64,000 nt of DNA from Sinobacterium caligoides (GTDB lineage Bacteria; Pseudomonadota; Gammaproteobacteria; Pseudomonadales; Sinobacteriaceae): assembly GCF_003752585.1 (NCBI RefSeq), contig NZ_RKHR01000004.1:1272054-1336053 (forward strand), read 5' to 3'. A model generated the notes under the pieces. The model did no database searches. It was not told the DNA's origin and saw only the letters and a program-made list of their open reading frames with translations. Position numbers and translations under genes: made by a program. Below are positions 38,571 through 46,725 of this stretch, one piece after another. The stretch's first letter is position 1; every line of letters begins with the position of its first letter.

Positions 38571-39068
38571 ATGAATATTACTCTAATTATCAACATCATC
38601 GCCCTAACGCTATTCTTGATCGGCACTGGCAATGCGATAAAAGTCTTTCTACGTAGGCGCTGGCCGTCGACCGAGGCTAAGATTCTTATTAGTCGCATCA
38701 GTCCACTACCACTGGATCAATTTATGGCCTCGAACCCGCGCTTCAACGATGAGGGTGAACTAGAGAGGGCCGTAAGTAATAAGTTATTCACCTTCAAGTC
38801 TGGCTATCTGCCTCACCTACTCTATCGCTATCAGGTCGACCAACAGGTGTTATTCAGCCGCAGAATGTATTCCGCACCGCTCTACTTATTCAACGTCTCG
38901 CTGCTGCGTTTCTATACCGAAGGCGCCAGCTACCCCGTGCACTACCACCCCAATAAACCACAACAATGTTTCCTTCGGCAATCGAGCTACCTACCCTCGC
39001 TGCTAGTCATCACACTCGCGATCGGCGTGCTGTTGCATCAGCCCCTGTTGGCGCTGCTGCCCGGTTAA
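38571..39068 (+). CDS. DUF3592-like membrane protein
   Basis: The 165-residue product has an N-terminal helix (LIINIIALTLFLIGTGNAI) and a C-terminal helix (LLVITLAIGVLLHQPLLALL). Between them lies a beta-rich region with LLYRYQVDQQVLFSRRMYS and YPVHYHPNKPQQCFL, the pattern of DUF3592 proteins. ATG at 38571 starts the first helix; a TTG 22 codons earlier would add a polar tail and is not preferred. Function unknown. Confidence 0.65.
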   Translation: MNITLIINIIALTLFLIGTGNAIKVFLRRRWPSTEAKILISRISPLPLDQFMASNPRFNDEGELERAVSNKLFTFKSGYLPHLLYRYQVDQQVLFSRRMYSAPLYLFNVSLLRFYTEGASYPVHYHPNKPQQCFLRQSSYLPSLLVITLAIGVLLHQPLLALLPG

Positions 39069-39152
39069 ACTCCGGCTATTGAGCGGCGTCGCCCAATCTT
39101 TGCTACACTCGCCCCCGCACTCCCTGCACGATCCTCCTCAAATGGGCGACCT

Positions 39153-39821
39153 ATGAACAAACTCCTTGCCATACTGCTACTGTCTAGCTTACTCAGTGCC
39201 TGCGCCTCCGGGCCCGGTCGTCCGATCGACAGCAACGACGGCTTTATCGATGACTTCAGCCGCCTCGAGCAGTTCCAGGGCAAAGAGAACGTGCTCTACT
39301 GGCTCAATCCACAGCTGCAGCAGAAACAATACCGCCACATCATCCTCAACCCAGTGATCAACTTGGTCGACAACGCCAAGCACCCAGCACTGGTCAATGA
39401 TTCCGCCCAATATATCACCGAGCAACTGTGGCGCGAGTTCAAGCAGCAGGGGCTACTCAGTAACAGCCATGCGGACGACACCATCACCCTGTCGATGGCG
39501 ATCACCCACATCGGCTTAGTACAGAAGGGCTTTTCCGCCTGGGACATCCTCCCCGCCCGATTGTTAATCGACGCCACCAAGAACGCCACCGGCCTCGCCG
39601 ATGCCGAGCTGGTAGTGATCATCGAAATCAGGGTCACCGATAGCGAAAGCAAACAGGCCGTCGCCGAGGTGGTGATGAACCTGCGGGGCGACAAGACCCA
39701 TTCCAGCTCCTCGACCGTCACCCTCGAGACCCTCAAGCCAGAGCTCGACCTGTGGATTAAAGAGATCGCCAACAACTTCGAGCAGCCACTACTGCGCCAC
39801 CAAGCGGCGGCTAAGCCCTAG
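39153..39821 (+). CDS. DUF3313-like lipoprotein
   Basis: The 222-residue product has a lipobox (LLAILLLSSLLSAC, Cys at about 17). The mature domain contains FIDDFSRLEQFQ, NVLYWLNPQLQQKQYRHIIL and ITEQLWREFKQQGLL, as in DUF3313 lipoproteins. These are outer-membrane or periplasmic proteins of unknown function. It stands alone; a GCCGTC/GACGGC hairpin at about 39881-39898 downstream may be its terminator. Confidence 0.72.
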   Translation: MNKLLAILLLSSLLSACASGPGRPIDSNDGFIDDFSRLEQFQGKENVLYWLNPQLQQKQYRHIILNPVINLVDNAKHPALVNDSAQYITEQLWREFKQQGLLSNSHADDTITLSMAITHIGLVQKGFSAWDILPARLLIDATKNATGLADAELVVIIEIRVTDSESKQAVAEVVMNLRGDKTHSSSSTVTLETLKPELDLWIKEIANNFEQPLLRHQAAAKP

Positions 39822-40460
39822 CGCAACGCTCCCTTATCACGTGCTGATTTAAGCGTAGGCCAAGCTGTGTTAAACTACTGCCGTCTCCGGCGACGGCTGG
39901 AGGCAGGGAGTGCAGAGAACAATGGTTTTTCAGTGACCATAATCTGGCTTGTCACGGGTTGTGCCGACTAGACTTGCGGTGACGTTAAGTTTAGACATCG
40001 CCGACATGGCGGGGCAAGGTTTGACGGGATTGGAACTGACCCGTCAATGTAGGTATTCCAAAGTCCTACCTCCCACCTTTTTACTGCAGTTGCTTCACGG
40101 CGCTATTCTCACTACACAGCTCTCACTACACAGCCCTCACTACACAATCTTCCCACACCATCTTCACTGCATAATTCCCTGCTGAAAAACCTTTGCTGCA
40201 CAGTTTTTACCGCTACCATTCCATAACACCCTAAGCGCTATTGCACCGCAACTCGCTACGACCAAAAAAATAAAAACACGAAAAGATAAAATAAAAAACG
40301 ACAATAATGCCTACTCGTTCATCGCCGAATAGTCAGTTCACAACCCGCTAATCAACACTAGCCAGCAATTGACTAGCGTTAACTCCCCTGTCACAAGCAG
40401 CCGCCACACTTGCCGCCACTCAAATGAGTGCAGATGGCATAAATAGACGGAGTGACAATA
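39822..40460. other. Intergenic region upstream of the porin (639 bp)
   Basis: No gene is supported. It holds a GCCGTC-GACGGC hairpin at about 39881-39898, a 14-bp repeat tract at 40108-40147 and an AT-rich tract around 40260-40310. A single Pho-like half-site CTGTCAC at 40388 has no in-phase partner. The long AT-rich leader before the porin suggests complex regulation. Confidence 0.45.
40108..40147. repeat. Three tandem copies of a 14-bp repeat
   Basis: CTCACTACACAG begins at 40108, 40122 and 40136 (last copy ends in A). Intergenic, no known function. Confidence 0.85.
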
Positions 40461-41573
40461 ATGAAACAGCCTTTATTCGCAACAACGATTTTACTGTTAG
40501 CAATCAATGAAGCCACCGCGGGCACAGTCAGCAGCGCCGGTGACGATCTCATCATTAACACCAAGGGCAATCTCTCGGTTAAAACTGCCGACAACAGCAA
40601 GTCTTTCGCCATCGGCGGACGCTTGCAGTGGGATTACGACGCCACCGAATCGAAAGACAACGAGAAAAAAACCGACGATTTCGATGTTCGCCGCGCGCGC
40701 ATCTACGTCAAAGGGCATGTCAACGACTGGGGCTATAAAGCCCAGTTCAACGTCGCCGAGAGCGATGGCGCCAAGGGCGGCAGCGCCGAAGACCTGTACA
40801 TCAACTACAGCGGTTTCGGCTCGGCTGCCAACATTAAAGTCGGTAAGCAGAGCGAGCCCTTTGGTCTGGAATCAACCACCAGCTCTAAAGACATCTCGGC
40901 GCTAGAGCGCAGCGCGCTAACCGAGTTCTATGCCCCCAGCCGCGCCGCCGGTGTACAGCTACACGGCAAGGGCAGCAACTGGACCTACGGCGTCGGCCTG
41001 TTTGAGTCCGATGGCGATGGCAGCAACGACGTCGAGCACACCGCACTGACCGGCCGCGTCACCTTCGCTGCCCTGCACACCGAGCAGGCCCTGCTGCATG
41101 TTGGTGCCAGCTTCAGCAGCCGTGATGCCGAGGAGTCCGCCGACGAGGTTGATAGCTATGGCCTTGAGTTCGGCGCTGCTTTCGGACCGCTGCACCTGCA
41201 GAGCGAGTACTTTGCCAGCGAGATCGGCTCGCAAGACTACGATGGCTACTATCTACAGGCAGGCTGGATCATCACCGGTGAGTCTCGCCCCTACAAAAAC
41301 GGCGTATTTAGCCGTGTAAAGCCGAAGGGCCCCCTCGGTGCCTGGGAGTTGGTCGCACGTTATGAAGACGGCGACGGCAAGTACTCGGATATCGGTCTCG
41401 AGAGCGAACAGCGCTACAACGGCAAGCAGTACACCGTCGGCCTGAATTACTACGCCACCAAGAATACTCGACTCGGTCTCAGCTACATGGATGGCGAGGC
41501 CGATAACGCCGAAAGCGGCGGCACACGCTTCGCGGGTAACGAGTTACGTGGCCGCTTCCAGTTCGCCTTTTAA
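40461..41573 (+). CDS. Phosphate-selective (OprO/OprP-type) porin
   Basis: The 370-residue outer-membrane protein has a signal peptide. Beta-barrel strands include FAIGGRLQWDYDAT, FDVRRARIYVKGHVNDWGY and KVGKQSEPFGLE, and the barrel ends in LRGRFQFAF with a terminal Phe. The FDVRRARI and GKQSEPFGLE blocks are typical of the OprO/OprP family, which conducts phosphate or polyphosphate. ATG at 40461 is chosen with GGAG 8 nt upstream; GTG three codons earlier is possible. It lies directly upstream of a phosphonate ABC importer, so it may admit phosphonates or phosphate through the outer membrane. Confidence 0.82.
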   Translation: MKQPLFATTILLLAINEATAGTVSSAGDDLIINTKGNLSVKTADNSKSFAIGGRLQWDYDATESKDNEKKTDDFDVRRARIYVKGHVNDWGYKAQFNVAESDGAKGGSAEDLYINYSGFGSAANIKVGKQSEPFGLESTTSSKDISALERSALTEFYAPSRAAGVQLHGKGSNWTYGVGLFESDGDGSNDVEHTALTGRVTFAALHTEQALLHVGASFSSRDAEESADEVDSYGLEFGAAFGPLHLQSEYFASEIGSQDYDGYYLQAGWIITGESRPYKNGVFSRVKPKGPLGAWELVARYEDGDGKYSDIGLESEQRYNGKQYTVGLNYYATKNTRLGLSYMDGEADNAESGGTRFAGNELRGRFQFAF

Positions 41574-41721
41574 TAGCTAGCGGCGACGAAATTAGCTTAA
41601 GCCTAAGTTAATTTATCGCCGGGCGAGCCCTGCTTCATTGTTGTGTCATGTTGGTGACGTAATCTGCAACCATCAACCTGACGCAAGCCAGGGAACAAAC
41701 ATAACAACTGTGGAATCTACA

Positions 41722-42570
41722 ATGAAGCTTATAAAATCGATTGCCGGCGGCCTGTTGGTCGCCACTCTTACCCTCGGCGCACAACTGTCAGTCGCCGCCG
41801 AAACGCTAAAGATAGCCTTAATTCCCGCCGAAGACTCACGCGCCATGATCAAAGCCTCTGAAGCCTTGATGAATGAGTTAGAGAAAAAACTCGGCATTGA
41901 AGTCGAGGCTTTTGTCGCTACCGATTATAACGGTGTCATCGAGGCGCTACGTGCCAAACATGTCGATGTTGCCTATCTCGGCCCCTTCTCCTACGTCAAA
42001 GCGGTAGACATTGCCAATGTTGAAGCGTTTGCCGTTGCCGAAACAAAAAAGAAAGGCAGCGTGGCCTACCACAGCCAGATCATCGCGCAGAAAGATTCAG
42101 CGATCAATTCTCTCGATGACTTAAAAGGGCACAGCTTCGCCTTTGTCAGCCCCACCTCAACCTCCGGTTACGTATTCCCGATGGTCGGACTGAAAGAACA
42201 CGGCATTGAACCGACCAGAGACTTTGCCAACGTCGTCTATACCGGCGCCCACGACGCCAATATTTTGGCGCTGAAAAACCACCGTGTCGATGCGGTCACC
42301 GTCGCCGACCGAATCCTCGATGCCGCGCTAGAAAAAGGCCTTATTAGCAAGGACGACTACAAAGTGATCTGGCGTTCTGACGCTATCCCCGAGTCACCGA
42401 TGGCCTGGCGCAAAGATCTACCCGCCCCTCTAAAAGCAAAAATAAAAGCCGCCTTCCTCAGCATGGAAAACGTTAAATTCGGCGACCAAGGTGCCATCAA
42501 TCGCTACATTGAAACCAACGATAAAGCCTATGACGTGGTACGCAACGCTGGCAAGATCGCCCGTAAATAA
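41722..42570 (+). CDS. phnD: Phosphonate ABC transporter, periplasmic binding protein
   Basis: The 282-residue product has a signal peptide (IAGGLLVATLTLGAQLSVAA) and PhnD-family blocks: LKIALIPAEDSRAMI, VAYLGPFSYVKA, FAFVSPTSTSGYVFP and DAVTVADRILD. It binds a phosphonate or related anion and delivers it to PhnE-PhnC. ATG at 41722 begins the signal peptide; an in-frame upstream start is not preferred. It precedes phnC by 35 nt. Phosphite or phosphate specificity cannot be excluded. Confidence 0.88.
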   Translation: MKLIKSIAGGLLVATLTLGAQLSVAAETLKIALIPAEDSRAMIKASEALMNELEKKLGIEVEAFVATDYNGVIEALRAKHVDVAYLGPFSYVKAVDIANVEAFAVAETKKKGSVAYHSQIIAQKDSAINSLDDLKGHSFAFVSPTSTSGYVFPMVGLKEHGIEPTRDFANVVYTGAHDANILALKNHRVDAVTVADRILDAALEKGLISKDDYKVIWRSDAIPESPMAWRKDLPAPLKAKIKAAFLSMENVKFGDQGAINRYIETNDKAYDVVRNAGKIARK

Positions 42571-42605
42571 TCGCTGCTATTGCTAAAAAAATATAGGTAA
42601 AAAAG

Positions 42606-43448
42606 ATGATTGAAGTTAAAAATCTATGCAAGAGTTACCACGCGGAGCAACCGGTTTTACGCGACATTAGCTTTAAGGTCGAGGCCGGTGAATTTGTCGT
42701 GGTATTGGGCCCTTCTGGTGCCGGCAAGTCCACCTTGCTACGCTGTATCAATCACCTCACCCTGCCCTCTGGCGGCGCGATTTTGATCAACGGGGAAGAC
42801 TGCAGCGGCAAAAACCGCCGGGCGCAAAGGCAGCTGAGGCAGCGTGTCGCTATGGTGTTCCAACACCACAACTTGATCGAGCGTTTAAGCGTGATTAAAA
42901 ATGTGCTGACCGGACGCATGGCCAGAGTGCCATTCTGGGCCTGCCTGCTACAGCTTTTCCCCAGCGCCGACGTCGAGGCCTGCCGCTTGGCAATTAAACA
43001 GGTGGGGCTGGAGGAGAAGACGCTGGCGCGCGCCGACAGCTTAAGCGGTGGTCAAAAACAGCGGGTAGGTATCGCCCGAGCCCTCGCCCAAGAGCCGGAG
43101 CTGATTCTCGCCGACGAACCGGTCGCCAGCCTCGACCCTAAATCCTCACGGGAAACCCTCTCCTACTTGCGAGAGGTGAGCCAAAAGCGCAACATCGCCG
43201 TGCTCTGTAACCTGCACCAGATCGACTACGCGATGGAGTACGCGACCCGTATCATCGGCCTCTCCGACGGCAAGCTGGTGTTTGACGACCTGCCACAGAA
43301 CTTGACGCCCGAGGTGATCGAAGCCATTTATCCAGGGCTGCGCGATGACAACGTCTCAAAATTGGTACTGAGAATGTCGAAAGCTATCAACAATAAAAAC
43401 GAAGCCGAAGCTGAAAATTCAGCTCGCAGTGGAGGTCTGTATGCGTAA
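42606..43448 (+). CDS. phnC: Phosphonate ABC transporter, ATP-binding protein
   Basis: The 280-residue ABC ATPase has Walker A GPSGAGKSTLLRC, signature LSGGQKQRVGIARALAQ, Walker B LILADEP and the H-loop region CNLHQIDYAMEYATRIIG characteristic of PhnC. It powers uptake through PhnE. Its last 8 bases overlap the phnE start, and the GGAGG inside its final codons serves as the phnE ribosome-binding site. Confidence 0.92.
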   Translation: MIEVKNLCKSYHAEQPVLRDISFKVEAGEFVVVLGPSGAGKSTLLRCINHLTLPSGGAILINGEDCSGKNRRAQRQLRQRVAMVFQHHNLIERLSVIKNVLTGRMARVPFWACLLQLFPSADVEACRLAIKQVGLEEKTLARADSLSGGQKQRVGIARALAQEPELILADEPVASLDPKSSRETLSYLREVSQKRNIAVLCNLHQIDYAMEYATRIIGLSDGKLVFDDLPQNLTPEVIEAIYPGLRDDNVSKLVLRMSKAINNKNEAEAENSARSGGLYA

Positions 43449-44241
43449 ATATCAATTAATCCTCTCGCCACCTAACGGCCCCCTCGGTTGGTGGGTAATG
43501 CTTCCGGCTCTCGCCAGCTGCATCGCACTCTACCTGTGGATTGTCGCCGGCACCCAGAGTAGCTGGTCAGCCCTGCTCGACGGCCTGCCCTGGATCGCCG
43601 ACTTCGTCGGCCGCATGCTGCCACCCAACCTCAACTATATTGCCGACAGACTCTGGCAGCCGGCGATTCAGACAGTGCAAATTGCCCTGTTAGGCACCTT
43701 TTTTTCCATCATCATGGCAGTGCCACTGAGTTTCTTGGCGGCGAAAAACCTCTCCCCCAACCCTGCCACCTACCATTTATCGAGACAGGTTTTGAACCTG
43801 TCGCGCGGCATCAACGAGATTATTTTAGCGTTGATCTTTGTCGCCGCAGTTGGCCTCGGCCCCTTCGCAGGCGTGTTAGCACTGGCAGTACACGGCGCGG
43901 GTATGGTCGGTAAATTCTTCGCCGAGGCGATAGAAGATATCGACCGCGGTGCCGTCGAGGCAATGGAGGCTGCGAGCTGTTCAAAGCCAAAGATCATCCT
44001 CTTCGCCATTTTACCGCAGGTGATGCCGATGTGGATTGGCACCATCCTCTACCGCCTCGAGGCCAACATTCGCATCTCGACTATCTTAGGTATGGTCGGT
44101 GCCGGCGGCATTGGTTTCGAACTGATGACGACGATGAAGTTGTTTGAATACGAGAACACCGCCGCCTGTGTCTTAGTCATACTCTGCCTAGTGTTTGGTG
44201 CTGATATTTTATCCTCTAAGCTAAGAAGCATGATCAAGTAG
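43441..44241 (+). CDS. phnE: Phosphonate ABC transporter, permease
   Basis: The 266-residue permease has about six helices. The cytoplasmic coupling loop is GKFFAEAIEDIDRGAVEAME, and FAILPQVMPMWIGTILYRLE and RISTILGMVGAGGIG follow, all standard for PhnE. ATG at 43441 lies 5 nt after GGAGG, so the longer GTG start within phnC is rejected. It completes the phnDCE importer; the Fe-alcohol dehydrogenase gene follows after 70 nt. Confidence 0.92.
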   Translation: MRKYQLILSPPNGPLGWWVMLPALASCIALYLWIVAGTQSSWSALLDGLPWIADFVGRMLPPNLNYIADRLWQPAIQTVQIALLGTFFSIIMAVPLSFLAAKNLSPNPATYHLSRQVLNLSRGINEIILALIFVAAVGLGPFAGVLALAVHGAGMVGKFFAEAIEDIDRGAVEAMEAASCSKPKIILFAILPQVMPMWIGTILYRLEANIRISTILGMVGAGGIGFELMTTMKLFEYENTAACVLVILCLVFGADILSSKLRSMIK

Positions 44242-44311
44242 CGCAACGATAGCCATCGGCGAAAAAACAAAAAACCTCTAAATGTAAGCGTTAAATTCTC
44301 AGGTAAATACT

Positions 44312-45439
44312 ATGTGGAGCTACTCTAACCCCGTGTCGATACACGCGGGGGACGGGGCCTTGTCGGCCCTAAAAAAACTGCTTGGCAACAACAGCTACGG
44401 CATTGTCACTTATCGATCCGCCTATTTTTCCAGCCTCTGCGATGAGCTCACAGAGATCATCGGCAGACCGCCCCTGCACATCGTCGACGGCGTCGAGGAA
44501 AACCCCAGCGTAAATAACCTGCGCCAGCTGTGTGACGAAATCGCCAGCCTCGAACACAAGCCGCAGATGATGATTGCGCTGGGCGGCGGCTCGGCGATCG
44601 ACAGCTGTAAAGTGCTCTGTGCCGGCGGCGGCGACTTCGACAAGGTGTATAATTTTATTCGCGGCAGCGGCAGCATTGATCAAGCCATCGAGTTTATCTG
44701 CATACCGACCACCGCCGGCACCGGCAGCGAAGTCACCTGCTGGGCGACAGTCTGGGACCCCGAAAACGATAAGAAATATTCGCTATCGGATGCCTCTCTG
44801 TACCCCGTAGCGGCCATCTTAGAGCCGCGCCTCACCCACACCCTGCCACTGACCGTCACCGTTAGCTCTGGCCTGGACGCCCTTTCGCACGCCATGGAGA
44901 GCCTGTGGAATGTGCACAGAAACCCACTCAGCCGTCTCTACGCCGAGGAGGCGATTCGCGAGCTGATCTGCTACCTGCCGAGACTAGCCAACGATATCAA
45001 CAACCAAGAAGCGCGTGAGAGGGTGCAGCAAGCATCCATGTTAGCCGGGCTGGCCTTTTCTAATACCAAGACCTCTATCGCCCACAGCATCTCCTATGCC
45101 GTGACCCTGGAGAAGGGCTTGGCACACGGTCTCGCCTGTAGCTTCACCCTGCCGACGCTGCTACGGGCCAACGTCGATGACCCCTTCATTCGTCTGTCTA
45201 TCGAGAAAGCCTTTCTGCTGCCCTGTGAAGAAGCGGCAGAACAGTTAGAAAATATGCTGCAGCAACTCGGCATCTCGACCCTACCCTCGAGCTACGGCTA
45301 TCGCCAAGATGAGTGGCAGGCACTGGTCGACAACGCCATCGCCGGTGAGCGCGGGAAAAATTATTCCGGCGACAGCGCACAACTGAAAAGCCACTTCGAT
45401 TTTATCTACCAGCAAACTGACAGTGCACAATGCCTTTAA
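44312..45439 (+). CDS. Phosphonate-associated iron-containing alcohol dehydrogenase
   Basis: The 375-residue enzyme has the Fe-ADH nucleotide motif GGGSAIDSCK, IPTTAGTGSEVTCWA, and metal ligands in SSGLDALSHAMESLW and AHSISYAVTLEKGLAHG. Its position after phnDCE matches the group of Fe-ADHs found in phosphonate operons (TIGR03405 type). The likely reaction is interconversion of phosphonoacetaldehyde and hydroxyethylphosphonate or a similar aldehyde/alcohol step, but this is inferred from context. No phosphonatase or C-P lyase gene is visible nearby. Confidence 0.8.
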   Translation: MWSYSNPVSIHAGDGALSALKKLLGNNSYGIVTYRSAYFSSLCDELTEIIGRPPLHIVDGVEENPSVNNLRQLCDEIASLEHKPQMMIALGGGSAIDSCKVLCAGGGDFDKVYNFIRGSGSIDQAIEFICIPTTAGTGSEVTCWATVWDPENDKKYSLSDASLYPVAAILEPRLTHTLPLTVTVSSGLDALSHAMESLWNVHRNPLSRLYAEEAIRELICYLPRLANDINNQEARERVQQASMLAGLAFSNTKTSIAHSISYAVTLEKGLAHGLACSFTLPTLLRANVDDPFIRLSIEKAFLLPCEEAAEQLENMLQQLGISTLPSSYGYRQDEWQALVDNAIAGERGKNYSGDSAQLKSHFDFIYQQTDSAQCL

Positions 45440-45710
45440 GTTTGAGCAAAACGGTCTCGGTTATCACTGTTGCCACGTTTTATTAACAGCTTCATTAGCT
45501 GCTTAATTAACAGCCTAATTAACAGCTTCGATAGCCGTTTAACATACATCGCTACAATAACCTCCCGCCGCAAAAGTCGATCACGATTTTCATGCGGCGA
45601 GGCGGCTTATCGCTGAATATAAGCCCTCTTAGCCTCCCTCTATTCATAAAAACTAAACATAAGTTTGTCATCATAGACTGACGTCACTATGTCGACCATG
45701 GAGCCAATAA
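45440..45710. other. Intergenic region with short TTAACAGC repeats
   Basis: TTAACAGC occurs at 45483, 45507 and 45519 within an AT-rich run. No gene is supported. The LysR ribosome-binding site GGAG is at 45700-45703. Confidence 0.5.
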
Positions 45711-46598
45711 TTGTTAAATAAAAAAACAATCTCCCTGCCTCAGATGCGTTCTTTTTGTGCACTGGCAAAGTATCGCAGCTTTAAACTGGCTGCAGAAAAG
45801 CTGCTTATTTCACAACCCTCGCTGGTGAACCAGATCGCCACCATTGAGGAAGTGTTTAATACCAAGTTGTTTATTCGTCAGCGAGAAAATAATCGTTTAA
45901 CCGAGCTTGGGCTGGAGTTATTACCTTCTTTTCAAGGCGCCTTAAACCACCTGAAAGATGCCGAGTATACTCTGCTCGCCCGCAGCAGCATGCAGGCAGG
46001 CGAGATCTCTTTAGCGGCGGTCAGCCCCTATCGGGTCTCCTTATTGATCAAGGAATTTAATCAGCTCTACCCCAACATCAAGGTCAAGGTATCCTTCTCC
46101 TCATCGGAGCAGGTGCAAAACCTATTGTCGATGGGCGAGGTCGATGCCGCGTTCCTGGTTCAGGAGCAGAGTGTGCCCGGTCAGCAGGCTTTCTTCTTTT
46201 ACGAATACAGTCTGGTTGCCATGGTACCCAAATCGCATCCGCTGGCGGTCAAGGAGACACTGTCGATCGACGACTTTGACGGTGCCGCCTATCTCAGCCG
46301 AGAGGACGGTTCACTCACGCGAAGTCTCTTCGAGACTGCCCTGCGTGACCGCCAGGTAATCCCTAACAGGCTCTATGAGCTCGGTAGTCGAGAATCCATC
46401 CGTGAGGCTGTCGCACAGGGTTTGGGGATTTCTGTCGTCGCCAACTACGAACACGTGCCCCACGACAATATCCGTCTGATCGATTTTTCCGATATCGAAC
46501 TCACCGCCAAGAGCACTTTGGTGGTACCTAACGAACGCGTCTCCACCCCCTTGATTCGCGCCCTCATCAACGTCGTCGATCACTGCCGTCAAAACTGA
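45711..46598 (+). CDS. LysR-family transcriptional regulator
   Basis: The 295-residue product has the LysR N-terminus (LPQMRSFCALAKYRSFKLAA and LISQPSLVNQIATIEEVF) and an effector-binding domain from about residue 90 (GEISLAAVSPYRVSLLIKEF). The start is TTG at 45711, supported by GGAG 7 nt upstream and the lack of an in-frame ATG before the helix-turn-helix. It follows the phnDCE-dehydrogenase genes on the same strand and is a plausible regulator of phosphonate uptake. Confidence 0.82.
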   Translation: MLNKKTISLPQMRSFCALAKYRSFKLAAEKLLISQPSLVNQIATIEEVFNTKLFIRQRENNRLTELGLELLPSFQGALNHLKDAEYTLLARSSMQAGEISLAAVSPYRVSLLIKEFNQLYPNIKVKVSFSSSEQVQNLLSMGEVDAAFLVQEQSVPGQQAFFFYEYSLVAMVPKSHPLAVKETLSIDDFDGAAYLSREDGSLTRSLFETALRDRQVIPNRLYELGSRESIREAVAQGLGISVVANYEHVPHDNIRLIDFSDIELTAKSTLVVPNERVSTPLIRALINVVDHCRQN

Positions 46599-46689
46599 TC
46601 ACGGCTGCGTTAATAACGGCAGCACTGATAACGACGCACGAATAACTGACAGCACGAGTCACCCCAAAACGAATGACCACGGAACGGAT

Positions 46690-46710
46690 GCCGCCACGGT
46701 GAATGGCGGC
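46690..46710. terminator. Hairpin between convergent genes
   Basis: GCCGCCA (46690-46696) and TGGCGGC (46704-46710) form a 7-bp stem with a 7-nt loop between the LysR gene and the convergent phosphodiesterase gene. There is no T-tract, so this is a tentative bidirectional terminator. Confidence 0.35.
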
Positions 46711-46725
46711 CGTTAATGGTCGCCG

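Noticed and set aside
40388-40394. Pho box upstream of the porin.
   Set aside because: Only a single CTGTCAC half-site is present, with no partner at 11 or 22 bp.
41636-41660. Pho box upstream of phnD.
   Set aside because: GTGTCAT is followed at the right spacing by GTGACGT, which matches the consensus too poorly to claim.
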